Positions 45,345-54,015 of a stretch of DNA of 64,000 bases are shown here, piece by piece (position 1 is the first letter of the stretch; each line of letters begins with the position of its first letter). Under the pieces are notes generated by a model. That model saw only the letters and a program-made list of their open reading frames with translations. It made no database searches and was not told where the DNA came from. The stretch covers positions 1,116,001 to 1,180,000 of the forward strand of contig NZ_CP023702.1 of assembly GCF_008704555.1 (NCBI RefSeq), in the 5' to 3' direction. The stretch comes from Streptomyces nitrosporeus. Its GTDB lineage: Bacteria > Actinomycetota > Actinomycetes > Streptomycetales > Streptomycetaceae. Position numbers and translations under genes: made by a program.

Positions 45345-46802
45345 TCAGCTGACGCCCAGCCAGCTCTCGATGGGGTGGAGGGCGAAGTAGACGGTGAAGA
45401 CCAGTGTGAGGACCCACATGAAGGCGCCGACGTCACGGGCCCTGCCCTGGGCCAGCTTGATCGCGGAGTACGAGATGACGCCCGCGGCGACACCGGTGGT
45501 GATGGTGTACGTGAACGGCATCAGGACCACGGTCAGGAAGACCGGCACGGCGACGGAGCGGTCTGCCCAGTCCACGTGCCGGGCGTTCTGCATCATCATG
45601 GCGCCGATGACGACCAGGGCGGCCGAGGCGACCTCGGCCGGCACGATCGCCGTGAGCGGGGTGAAGAAGAGGCAGGCGGCGAAGAAGAGGCCGGTGACGA
45701 CGGAGGCGAGCCCGGTGCGGGCGCCCTCGCCGACCCCGGTCGCCGACTCGACGAACACGGTCTGGCCGGAGCCCCCGGCCACGCCGCCGATCGCACCGCC
45801 CGCGCCGTCGATGAACAGCGCCTTCGACAGGCCCGGCATCCGGCCCTTGTCGTCCGCGAGTCCCGCCTCCGTGCCGACCCCGATGATGGTGGCCATCGCG
45901 TCGAAGAAGCCGGCCAGGACGAGCGTGAACACGATCATGCCGACGGTCATCACACCGACGTCGCCCCAGCCGCCGAACTCGACGTTCCCGAAGAGCGAAA
46001 AGTCCGGCGAGGAGACCGCGCCGCCGCTCAGCTCGGGCGGGCCGCTGCTCCACGCCCCGGGGTCGATGTCACCGACGGCGTTGACGACGGCCGCGGCCAG
46101 GGTGCCGGCGACGATCCCGATCAGGATCGCGCCGGGGACGCCGCGCGCCTGGAGCATGAAGATGAGCAGCAGGGTCACGGCGAAGACGAGGACGGGCCAG
46201 CCCGCCAGTTCGCCGGCGGGCCCGAGGGAGAGCGGGGTCGCCTCCCCCTTGTGGACGAAGCCCGCCTTGAACAGGCCGATGAGGGCGATGAAGAGCCCGA
46301 TGCCGATGGTGATGCCGTGCTTCAGCGCGAGCGGGATCGCGTTCATGATCATCTCGCGGAGGCCGGTGACGACCAGGAGGCAGATCACCAGCCCGTAGAC
46401 CACGCACATGCCCATGGCCTGGGGCCAGGTCATGGCGGGGGCGACCTGGGAGGCGAGCACCCCGGAGACGCTCAGCCCGGCGGCGAGCGCGAGCGGCACC
46501 TTGCCGGCGAAGCCCATGAGCAGGGTGGTGGCCGCCGCCGCGAGCGCGGTGGCGGTGATCAGCCCGGACCTGCCGAGCAGGTTCCCGTCGACGTCCTCGC
46601 CGCCCAGGATGAGCGGGTTGAGCAGGAGGATGTACGCCATGGCCATGAAGGTCGTGACGCCGCCGCGCACCTCGCGCGCGAGCGTCGATCCTCTTTCGGA
46701 TATGTGGAAGTACCGGTCGGGCCAGGACCGTCCGGCGGGGACGCGCGGGCCGGGGCCCGCGTCCTCCGCGCTCGTCCCGGGTTCCACTGACTGCTGGGTC
46801 AT
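45345..46802 (-). CDS. NCS2-family purine permease (AzgA-like)
   Basis: 485 residues with about 12 membrane segments. The AzgA/GhxP branch is indicated by EVRGGVTTFMAMAYILLLNPLIL at the start and by FVFTLVLAGFFDAMATIIGVG-like sequence with SGQTVFVESATGVGEGARTGLASVVTG. It probably imports guanine, hypoxanthine or adenine with protons. Located between the Xdh subunit genes and XdhC, it would supply substrate to xanthine dehydrogenase. GGGAG precedes the ATG by 9 bases. Confidence 0.92.
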   Translation of the reverse strand: MTQQSVEPGTSAEDAGPGPRVPAGRSWPDRYFHISERGSTLAREVRGGVTTFMAMAYILLLNPLILGGEDVDGNLLGRSGLITATALAAAATTLLMGFAGKVPLALAAGLSVSGVLASQVAPAMTWPQAMGMCVVYGLVICLLVVTGLREMIMNAIPLALKHGITIGIGLFIALIGLFKAGFVHKGEATPLSLGPAGELAGWPVLVFAVTLLLIFMLQARGVPGAILIGIVAGTLAAAVVNAVGDIDPGAWSSGPPELSGGAVSSPDFSLFGNVEFGGWGDVGVMTVGMIVFTLVLAGFFDAMATIIGVGTEAGLADDKGRMPGLSKALFIDGAGGAIGGVAGGSGQTVFVESATGVGEGARTGLASVVTGLFFAACLFFTPLTAIVPAEVASAALVVIGAMMMQNARHVDWADRSVAVPVFLTVVLMPFTYTITTGVAAGVISYSAIKLAQGRARDVGAFMWVLTLVFTVYFALHPIESWLGVS

Positions 46803-46935
46803 GTTGCCTGACTCCCAAGGTTCACAGGGGCGCCCGCGTGAAGCTCTCGTGACCGCGGGACCCGGGATGACTGCGAGGCGCACGACCCGGGGGACGGCCC
46901 GAGGCGAACTGGTCTTGCGGGTGGGGCGGTGGTGC

Positions 46936-46972
46936 CCGTGGGCGGTGCGCGTACGGCGCGTACCGCCCACGG
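46936..46972 (-). terminator. Hairpin after the xanthine dehydrogenase genes
   Basis: CCGTGGGCGGT / ACCGCCCACGG (46936-46946 with 46962-46972), 11-base perfect stem, starting 5 bases beyond the stop at 46977. The permease-XdhC pair may thus rely on partial read-through or its own promoter. Confidence 0.75.
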
Positions 46973-46976
46973 TCCG

Positions 46977-49406
46977 TCAGGCGCCGGTGATGTGCTCGGG
47001 GCGCACCGGTGTCCTGTCGAGTTCCAGCCCCGTCGCGTTCCGGATCGCCGCGAGGACGGCCGGGGTGGACGACAGGGTCGGGGCCTCGCCGATGCCGCGC
47101 AGCCCGTACGGGGCGTGGTCGTCGGCGAGTTCGAGCACATCGACCGGGATGGCCGGCGTGTCGAGGATGGTGGGGATCAGGTAGTCCGTGAAGGACGGGT
47201 TGCGTACCTTCGCGGTCTTCGGGTCGACGATGATCTCCTCCATGACGGCGATCCCCAGCCCCTGGGTGGTGCCGCCCTGGATCTGCCCCTCGACCGACAG
47301 CGGGTTGAGGGCCTTGCCGACGTCCTGGGCGCAGGCGAGCTCGACGACCTTGACCAGGCCGAGCTCGGTGTCGACCTCCACGACCGCGCGGTGCGCGGCG
47401 AAGGAGTACTGGACGTGGCCGTTGCCCTGCCCGGTGCGCAGGTCGAAGGGCTCGGTGGGCCGGTGGCGCCACTCCAGTTCGATGTCGACGGCTTCGTCCT
47501 GGAGGACCTCGGCGAGGGAGGCGAGCACCTCGCCGCCGTCGGTGACGACCTTGCCGCCCTCCAGGAGGAGTTCGGCGGTGGCCCAGGCGGGGTGGCAGGT
47601 GCCGAACCTGCGGCGGCCGATCTCCAGGACGCGCTCGCGGACGGCCTCGCAGGAGTGCTTCACGGCCCCGCCGGTGACATACGTCTGCCGGGAGGCGGAG
47701 GTGGAGCCGGCGGAGCCGACCCGGGTGTCCGCCGGCTGGATGGTGACCTGGCTGACCCCGAGTTCGGTACGGGCGATCTGGGCGTGGACGGTGACCCCGC
47801 CCTGTCCGACCTCGGCCATCGCGGTGTGCACGGTGGCGACGGGTTCGCCGCCCACGACCTCCATCCGCACCCGGGCGGTGGAGTAGTCGTCGAAGCCCTC
47901 GGAGAAGCCGACGTTCTTGAGGCCGACCGCGTAGCCGACACCGCGTACGACGCCTTCGCCGTGCGTGGTGTTGGAGAGCCCGCCGGGCAGGGCGCGTACG
48001 TCGACGGAGCTGCCCTCCGCGTCGGCCGAGAGCCACTGCCGTTCGGGCGGCAGGGGGCGGGCCTTGACGCGGCGCAGCAGTTCGGCGACCGGGGCCGGCG
48101 AGTCGACGCGCTGGCCGGTGGGCAGCAGGGTGCCCTGCTCCATGGCGTTGAGCCGGCGGAGCTCGACCGGGTGCATGTCCAGCGCGGCGGCCAGTTTGTC
48201 CATCTGCGCCTCGTAGGCGAAGCACGCCTGGACGGCGCCGAAGCCGCGCATGGCACCGCAGGGCGGGTTGTTGGAGTAGAGGGCGATCGCCTCGATGGCG
48301 ACGTCGTCGACGGCGTACGGTCCGACCGCCAGCGAGGCGGCGTTGCCGACGACGGCCGGGGAGGCGGAGGCGTAGGCGCCGCCGTCCAGCACGATCCGGC
48401 ACTTCATGTGCGTGAGCTTGCCGTCCTTGGTGGCGCCGTGCTCGTAGTGGAGCCTGGCCGGGTGCCGGTGGACGTGTCCGAAGAAGGACTCGAAGCGGTT
48501 GTAGACCATCTTGACGGGCTTGCCGGTGCGCAGCGCCAGCAGGCAGGCGTGGATCTGCATCGACAGGTCCTCGCGGCCCCCGAAGGCGCCGCCGACGCCG
48601 GAGAGGGTCATACGGACCTTGTCCTCGGGCAGGCCGAGGACGGGGGCGATCTGGCGGAGGTCGGAGTGCAGCCACTGGGTGGCGACGTACAGCTCGACAC
48701 CGCCGTCCTCGGACGGCACGGCGAGGCCGGACTCCGGGCCGAGGAAGGCCTGGTCCTGCATGCCGAAGACGTAGTCGCCGGTGACGACGACGTCGGCGCG
48801 CCGGGCGGCGGCGTCCGCGTCGCCGCGGACGACGGGCTGGCGGTGGACGATGTTGGGGTGCGGGACGTGGGCGATGTGGTGGTCGGTGCGGCCCTCGTGG
48901 ACCAGGACCGCGCCGGGTGCGGTCGCGGACGCCTCGTCCGTGACGAGGGGCAGTTCGGCGTAGTCGATCCTGATCTTCGCGGCGGCGCGGCGCGCCGTCT
49001 CGGGATGGTCCGCGGCGACCAGGGCGACCGGTTCGCCGTGGTGGCGGACCTTGCCGTGGGCGAGGGCGGGCGTGTCCTGGATCTCCAGGCCGTAGTTCTT
49101 CGTCGCGGCGGGCAGGTCCTCGTAGGTCAGCACGGCGTGGACACCGGGCGTGGCGAGGGCCTCGCCGATGTCGATCGACCGGATCTCGGCGTGCGCGACG
49201 GTGGAGCGCAGCGTGTGGCCCCACAGCATGTCCTCGTGCCACATGTCCGAGGAGTACGCGAACTCGCCGGTGACCTTGAGGACGCCGTCGGGGCGCAGCG
49301 TGGACTCGCCGATGCCCCCGCTGGTCCCCGATCCCTGGGTGAGCGTGGTGGGGACGCCGGCCGGGACGGACGCGGTGGCGGCTCGCGGGCGCGGTGCCGT
49401 GGTCAT
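46977..49406 (-). CDS. Xanthine dehydrogenase, molybdopterin-binding subunit
   Basis: 809 residues. Large Mo subunit of the xanthine oxidase family, oxidising hypoxanthine or xanthine toward urate. Core segments are GVGGAFGGREDLSMQ, NPPCGAMRGFGAVQACFAYE, TAMAEVGQGGVTVHAQIARTELG, GSAGSTSASRQTYVTGGAVKHSCEAV and the catalytic Glu loop LRGIGEAPTLSSTPAVLAAI. The first domain (LRPDGVLKVTGEFAYSSDM) is the usual aldehyde-oxidase a/b hammerhead. ATG overlaps the 2Fe-2S subunit stop (ATGA). Confidence 0.95.
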   Translation of the reverse strand: MTTAPRPRAATASVPAGVPTTLTQGSGTSGGIGESTLRPDGVLKVTGEFAYSSDMWHEDMLWGHTLRSTVAHAEIRSIDIGEALATPGVHAVLTYEDLPAATKNYGLEIQDTPALAHGKVRHHGEPVALVAADHPETARRAAAKIRIDYAELPLVTDEASATAPGAVLVHEGRTDHHIAHVPHPNIVHRQPVVRGDADAAARRADVVVTGDYVFGMQDQAFLGPESGLAVPSEDGGVELYVATQWLHSDLRQIAPVLGLPEDKVRMTLSGVGGAFGGREDLSMQIHACLLALRTGKPVKMVYNRFESFFGHVHRHPARLHYEHGATKDGKLTHMKCRIVLDGGAYASASPAVVGNAASLAVGPYAVDDVAIEAIALYSNNPPCGAMRGFGAVQACFAYEAQMDKLAAALDMHPVELRRLNAMEQGTLLPTGQRVDSPAPVAELLRRVKARPLPPERQWLSADAEGSSVDVRALPGGLSNTTHGEGVVRGVGYAVGLKNVGFSEGFDDYSTARVRMEVVGGEPVATVHTAMAEVGQGGVTVHAQIARTELGVSQVTIQPADTRVGSAGSTSASRQTYVTGGAVKHSCEAVRERVLEIGRRRFGTCHPAWATAELLLEGGKVVTDGGEVLASLAEVLQDEAVDIELEWRHRPTEPFDLRTGQGNGHVQYSFAAHRAVVEVDTELGLVKVVELACAQDVGKALNPLSVEGQIQGGTTQGLGIAVMEEIIVDPKTAKVRNPSFTDYLIPTILDTPAIPVDVLELADDHAPYGLRGIGEAPTLSSTPAVLAAIRNATGLELDRTPVRPEHITGA

Positions 49407-49984
49407 CGGGCCGCCTCTTCCTGCCGGGCGGCCGCGAGGCGGACCGCGTCGAGGATCTTCTCGTAGCCGGTGCAGCGGCAGAGGTTGCCGGAGAGCGCCT
49501 CGCGGATGTCCTGGTCGGACGGGGAGGGGTGGCTCTCCAGCAGTTCGTCGGCGGCGACCAGCAGGCCGGGGGTGCAGAAACCGCACTGCACCGCGCCCGC
49601 GTCGACGAACGCCTGCTGGACCGGGGAGAGTTCGCCGGCCTCGGCGCTCTGACCGTCCCCGGGTGCGCCGGCCGTCGCGCCGGCGGCGCAGGAGCGGGTG
49701 GCGCAGCCGGCGCCGGGGTGCGCGCTCTCGCGGTGGCGGGCGTAGTCGGCGAGGCCCTCGACGGTGACGACCTCGCGGCCCTCGGCCTGTCCGGCGGCGA
49801 CGAGGCAGGAGCAGACCGGGACGCCGTCCAGGCGGACCGTGCAGGAGCCGCACTCGCCCTGTTCGCAGGCGTTCTTGGAGCCGGGCAGCCCCATCCGCTC
49901 CCGCAGGACGTAGAGCAGGGACTCTCCCTCCCAGACGTCGTCGACCTGCTGCTCGCGGCCGTTGACCGTGACGTTGACTCGCAT
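49403..49984 (-). CDS. Xanthine dehydrogenase, 2Fe-2S subunit
   Basis: 193 residues. The plant-ferredoxin-like cluster uses the Cys of KNACEQGECGSC plus PVCSC. The second cluster uses VQCGFCTPG and LCRCTG. Between them is an extra segment of about 30 residues (GAGCATRSCAAGATAGAPGD) with two additional Cys that most homologues lack. The ATG is separated from the FAD-subunit stop by two bases (TGA-TC-ATG). Passes electrons from the Mo centre to FAD. Confidence 0.94.
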   Translation of the reverse strand: MRVNVTVNGREQQVDDVWEGESLLYVLRERMGLPGSKNACEQGECGSCTVRLDGVPVCSCLVAAGQAEGREVVTVEGLADYARHRESAHPGAGCATRSCAAGATAGAPGDGQSAEAGELSPVQQAFVDAGAVQCGFCTPGLLVAADELLESHPSPSDQDIREALSGNLCRCTGYEKILDAVRLAAARQEEAAR

Positions 49985-49986
49985 GA

Positions 49987-50877
49987 TCAGGCGGCTCCTT
50001 CGAGGGTGCGGCCCGTGGAGCGGTACTGCTCCCAGGTCCAGGTCAGCGTGCGGCGCGCCATGACGCCGACGGCGTGCCGGCGGTAGGCGGCGGTGCCGCG
50101 TACGTCGTCGATGGGGTTGCAGGCGCCCGCGGCGAGCTGGGCGAACTGCCTGGCCACGGACGGGGTGATGATCTTCCCGTTGTCCCAGAACCCGCCCTCC
50201 TCCAGCGCGGCGGCCAGGAACTCCTCGGCCGCGGTGGCCCGTACGGGCGTGGGCGCGGCCGAGCCGATGCCGGTGCGCACGGTCCGGGTCCGCGGGTGCA
50301 GGGCGAGGCCGAACGCGCAGACGGCGATGACCATGGCGTTGCGGGTGCCGACCTTGGAGTACTGCTGCGGTCCGTCGGCCTTCCTGATGTGCACGGCGCG
50401 GATCAGTTCGTCCTCGGCGAGGGCGTTGCGCTTGACGCCGGTGTAGAAGTCGTCGATGGGGATCATCCGGGTGCCGCGCACGGACGCGGCCTCGACCTCC
50501 GCGCCCGCGGCGAGCAGCGCCGGGTGGGCGTCCCCCGCGGGTGAGGCGGTGCCCAGATTGCCGCCGACCCCGCCGCGGTTGCGGATCTGGGGCGAGGCGA
50601 CGGTGTGCGAGGCGAGCGCCAGGCCGGGCAGTTCGGCGCGCAGGTTCTCCATGATCGCGCTGTAGGGCACCGAGGCCCCCAGGCGTACGGTGTCCTGCCC
50701 CGTCTCCCACGCGGAGAGTTCGCCGATGCGGTTCAGGTCCAGGAGGTACTCGGGCCGCCGGTGGTCGAAGTTGATCTCGACCATCACATCGGTGCCCCCT
50801 GCGATGGGCACGGCCGTCGGATGCTCGGCCTTGGCGGCGAGCGCCTCCTCCCAGCTGGCGGGGCGAAGGAAGTCCAT
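49987..50877 (-). CDS. Xanthine dehydrogenase, FAD-binding subunit
   Basis: 296 residues, CO-dehydrogenase-type flavoprotein. FAD-contacting motifs are AVPIAGGTDVMVEINF, ASPQIRNRGGVGGNLGTASPAGDAHPALLA and the SKVGTRNAMVIAVCAFGLAL strand. Start chosen at the ATG in front of FLRPASWEEAL, with AGAAGAAGAGAG upstream; the frame is open further but crosses the promoter region. First gene of the three-subunit operon, divergent from the PucR-family regulator. Confidence 0.94.
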   Translation of the reverse strand: MDFLRPASWEEALAAKAEHPTAVPIAGGTDVMVEINFDHRRPEYLLDLNRIGELSAWETGQDTVRLGASVPYSAIMENLRAELPGLALASHTVASPQIRNRGGVGGNLGTASPAGDAHPALLAAGAEVEAASVRGTRMIPIDDFYTGVKRNALAEDELIRAVHIRKADGPQQYSKVGTRNAMVIAVCAFGLALHPRTRTVRTGIGSAAPTPVRATAAEEFLAAALEEGGFWDNGKIITPSVARQFAQLAAGACNPIDDVRGTAAYRRHAVGVMARRTLTWTWEQYRSTGRTLEGAA

Positions 50878-51239
50878 GCGCGGCTCTCTTCTTCTCGGTC
50901 GGGACGTTCGGGCGCCGGGATCCGGGCCGGGGCCCGGCGGGCGGGCCCCGTGGCCGGGATCTGCGGCCGGGGCGGGGGACGGCCGGCCCTCGGAATCGTT
51001 CTTGTGTTGTTCACGCGGCGTGTGGCCCAGTACACAAGGCTTGCTCCAGTCGGTGCAGTCACCGAAACCATGAAGGAATTCGCTGGTCGACCTCGTCGTC
51101 TTGTAGATTCGAACGAATGGCGGATGCCGGTAACCTCTCCGCAATCCACAGGTATCAGCCATCACCCCCGCACCACCTGAACCACGGTCCGAACCACCGG
51201 CGAACCACTCCCCACGAAGAAGAACGGCGGCTAACGACG
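50878..51239. promoter_or_regulatory. Divergent control region between xanthine dehydrogenase and pucR-like gene
   Basis: 362 bases with no gene I accept. Three dyads stand out: CTTGTGT/ACACAAG arms (51001-51007 with 51032-51038), CACGC-G-GCGTG (51012-51022) nested inside them, and ATTCG-AA-CGAAT (about 51107-51118). These are candidate sites for the PucR-family regulator. A definite -35/-10 pair cannot be assigned. Confidence 0.55.
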
Positions 51240-52988
51240 ATGCGGCTGCGCGCCCTCCTGGACACCGATGCGCTGGGCCTGCGGCTGCTCGGCGGCGAGG
51301 ACGAGCTGGACCGGGCGGTCCAGGGCGTCATGACGACCGACCTGCGCGACCCCAGTCGCTACCTCTCCGGTGGCGAACTGGTGCTCACGGGGCTCGCCTG
51401 GCGCCGGGACGCCGCCGACTCCGAGCCGTTCGTACGGATCCTGGTGGCCGCCCAGGTCGCCGGGCTGGCGGCCGGCGAGGCGGAACTCGGTCCGGTGCCG
51501 GCCGATCTGATCGAGGCGTGCCGCCGTCACCGGCTGCCGCTCTTCGCGGTCAGTGAGACCGTCGCCTTCGCGACGATCACCGAGCACGTGGTGCGCCAGG
51601 TCTCCGGTGAGCGGGCCGGTGACCTGGCCGCCGTCGTGGACCGCCACCGCCGGCTGATGACCTCGGGTCCGGCGGGCGGCGGCCCCGACGTGGTCCTCGA
51701 CCTGCTCACCACCGACCTGGACCTGCGGGCCTGGGTCCTGTCCCCCACCGGCCGGCAGATCGCGGGGTCCGGCCGGCCGCTGCCCGCCCCGGTGGGCGCG
51801 GCGCTGGCCGGGCAGCACCTCGCGGCGGCCCGCGCGGGCCGTCCCGGCCCGCACCGGGCGGAGGCGGAGGGCACCACCTACTCGCTGTTCCCGGTACGCG
51901 GTGAACGCGGCACCCTGCCCCCGGCGCCCCAGGACGCCCGCGCGGCGGCGCTCTCCGACTGGCTGCTGGCGGTAGAAGCGGATGCCGGGGACTGGCCGGC
52001 GGCCCGGCTGGACCTGCTCCAGGGCGTCACCCAGCTGATCGCGGTGGAACGCGACCGCCGCGACGCCGCCCGCACGGTACGCCGCCGGCTCGCCCAGGAG
52101 GTCCTGGAGCTGGTGCAGACGGGCGCGGCCCCGGCGGAGATCTCGGGCAGGCTGCGGGTGGCCGCTCCGGTCCTGCTGCCCGGCCTCGGCTCGGCACCGC
52201 ACTGGCAGGTGGTCGTGGCCAAGGTCGAATGGGCGTCCCAGGAGGACGGCGGCCGGGAGTCCGGGGCCAACGGCGGCGAGGCCGCCCAGGCGGTGCTGGA
52301 GGAGATCCTGGCCGGCCCGTCGGCGGCCGGCTTCGACCCGGCGGAGCGGATCGCCGTCGCGCACACGGGCGGCGAGGCCATCGCGCTCGTCCCGCTCGCC
52401 GCGGAGGGCGCCTCCCGCGGCCCCCTGGACACCGCGCCGCGGGAGGCGGCGGCACCGGGCGCCGCGGCGGCGGACCCGGCGCAGGGGGACGCCGCGCTGC
52501 ACGCCGGGGCGCTGCTCGACTCCGTCCGGGGTCCGCTGGCCGCCGGGCTCGGTGAGGACGGCCGCCTGACACTGGGTGTCAGCGCCGCCGTGCACTCCGC
52601 GGAGGGGCTGCGCGGCGCCCTGGAGGAGGCCCGGCACGCCCGCCGGGTCGCCGCGGCCCGGCCGGGCCGGGTCTGCGCGGCCGGCCACCACGAACTGGCC
52701 TCCCACGTCCTGCTGCTGCCCTTCGTGCCCGACGACGTGCGCCGCGCGTTCACCGCGCGGCTGCTGGACCCGCTCCGCGACTACGACCGGCGCCACCGCG
52801 CGGAACTGATCGAGACCCTTGAGGCGTTCCTGGACTGCGACGGCTCCTGGACCCGCTGCGCGGCCCGGCTGCACCTCCACGTCAACACACTGCGCTATCG
52901 CGTCGGACGTATCGAGCAGTTGACGGGACGTGACCTTTCCCGGCTGGAGGACAAGCTCGATTTCTTCCTCGCCCTGCGTATGAGCTGA
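51240..52988 (+). CDS. pucR: PucR-family purine-catabolism regulator
   Basis: 582 residues. The N-terminal PucR domain begins MRLRALLDTDALGLRLLGGEDELDRAVQGVMTTDLRDPSRYL (written here only by its start and end). A middle GGDEF-like region follows, then a C-terminal HTH_30 (TLEAFLDCDGSWTRCAARLHLHVNTLRYRVGRIEQLTG, about residues 525-565). In Bacillus, PucR activates purine-degradation operons. Divergent from the xanthine dehydrogenase operon, which is its likely target. ATG chosen at the start of the PucR domain; an upstream ATG at 51117 adds 41 unconserved residues. Confidence 0.93.
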   Translation: MRLRALLDTDALGLRLLGGEDELDRAVQGVMTTDLRDPSRYLSGGELVLTGLAWRRDAADSEPFVRILVAAQVAGLAAGEAELGPVPADLIEACRRHRLPLFAVSETVAFATITEHVVRQVSGERAGDLAAVVDRHRRLMTSGPAGGGPDVVLDLLTTDLDLRAWVLSPTGRQIAGSGRPLPAPVGAALAGQHLAAARAGRPGPHRAEAEGTTYSLFPVRGERGTLPPAPQDARAAALSDWLLAVEADAGDWPAARLDLLQGVTQLIAVERDRRDAARTVRRRLAQEVLELVQTGAAPAEISGRLRVAAPVLLPGLGSAPHWQVVVAKVEWASQEDGGRESGANGGEAAQAVLEEILAGPSAAGFDPAERIAVAHTGGEAIALVPLAAEGASRGPLDTAPREAAAPGAAAADPAQGDAALHAGALLDSVRGPLAAGLGEDGRLTLGVSAAVHSAEGLRGALEEARHARRVAAARPGRVCAAGHHELASHVLLLPFVPDDVRRAFTARLLDPLRDYDRRHRAELIETLEAFLDCDGSWTRCAARLHLHVNTLRYRVGRIEQLTGRDLSRLEDKLDFFLALRMS

Positions 52989-53029
52989 GCGTTCGGCGAT
53001 ATCACGGCCCCGCGCCGGTCCGGGCGATT

Positions 53030-53079
53030 GTGAAATTTTTCACCTGACATCGATCCCGCCTCTTGGCCCGGCGTGCCAA
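53030..53079. promoter_or_regulatory. Two dyads upstream of the TPR gene
   Basis: GTGAAA-TT-TTTCAC (53030-53043) is a perfect 14-base palindrome, unusually AT-rich here. TTGGC-N7-GCCAA (53063-53079) follows and its left arm could double as a -35 (TTGGCC, 18-base spacer, TGAGAT). They lie 42 bases after the PucR stop and about 110 bases before the next gene. Confidence 0.5.
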
Positions 53080-53190
53080 TCCGTGCTGAGATGCGCGCAG
53101 ACCCGGAAACCGTGGCCCGGCTCACACAGGGGTCCCGGGGGACGGGTGGCAGCTTCTCAACAGCTCGATGGCGCGCTCGGGGAGGGCAAT

Positions 53191-53991
53191 GTGGCGCATA
53201 CCGCCATGTCTGGTTCCGGAACGACAGCAGATGACGATCCGCCGCTCCAGACCGCGGTATGGCGGCTGCGCTCACGCGCCTGCTGGACCGACGCGGCGGC
53301 GCTGCTCGAACCCCACGCGGCCACCGATCCCGCCCTCGCCCTCCAGCGCACCGCCCTGCTGACCGAGCGGTGCCTTTACACGGGCACGGGCTGGACCGAC
53401 GCGGACGAGGCGCTGCGTACGGCCGAGGCGCTCGCCCACGACGACACCGGACGCGGGGCGGCCGCCTGTGAGCGCGGCTACCTGGCGTACGCCTCCACCC
53501 TGCTCGGCGCGCGCGACCGGGCCGACGAGGCGAGCGTGGCGCTGAGCCGGGCGGCGGCCCTGCTCCCTCCGTCGGCCCCCGGGCGTGCGCTGCTGTACTT
53601 CCGCCGGGGGCTGATCGCCCAGAACCTGGCCGGGGCACCGCAGTCGGCGCGGGCCGCCTACACCAGGGCGCACGCCGGGGCCCTGGACCAGCGGGACACG
53701 CTGCTGCTCTCCTTCACCTGGCGGCAGCTGGCCTCGCTGGCCTTCCAGGAAGGCGATCTGGCCCAGGCCCGGCACGGGTTCGCGCAGTCGCTGCGGATAA
53801 GGGAGGAGCTGGGCTATCTCGTCGGTACGGCCCCCGCGCTGATCTCGCTCGCCGACACGGAGACGGAGCCCGCGGAGGCGGCCCGGCTGCGGGCCGAGGC
53901 GGGCCGTCTCTTCCGTCTGCTGGGCGGGGTGCCGACCTGGCTGGCCCCTCATCTGGAACCGCCGGACCCGCACACCGCCGAAGCCAACTGA
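53191..53991 (+). CDS. TPR-like helical repeat protein
   Basis: 266 residues, Ala/Leu/Arg-rich and helical. Repeated helix pairs such as ADEALRTAEALAHDDTGRGAAACERGYLAYA, ADEASVALSRAAALLPP and LAQARHGFAQSLRIREELGYLVGTAPALISLADTE have tetratricopeptide spacing, so it is probably a protein-protein scaffold. No signal or catalytic motif. GGGGAGGG lies 4-5 bases before the GTG at 53191; an ATG at 53206 is an alternative. Function unknown. Confidence 0.8.
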   Translation: MAHTAMSGSGTTADDDPPLQTAVWRLRSRACWTDAAALLEPHAATDPALALQRTALLTERCLYTGTGWTDADEALRTAEALAHDDTGRGAAACERGYLAYASTLLGARDRADEASVALSRAAALLPPSAPGRALLYFRRGLIAQNLAGAPQSARAAYTRAHAGALDQRDTLLLSFTWRQLASLAFQEGDLAQARHGFAQSLRIREELGYLVGTAPALISLADTETEPAEAARLRAEAGRLFRLLGGVPTWLAPHLEPPDPHTAEAN

Positions 53992-54015
53992 CCCGGGCAC
54001 GGGCCCGTGCGGGCC

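Noticed and set aside
51070..51180. Short reading frame in the pucR leader (starts ATGAAGGAATTC)
   Set aside because: No ribosome site, no coding bias and no family resemblance; probably a chance frame within the control region.
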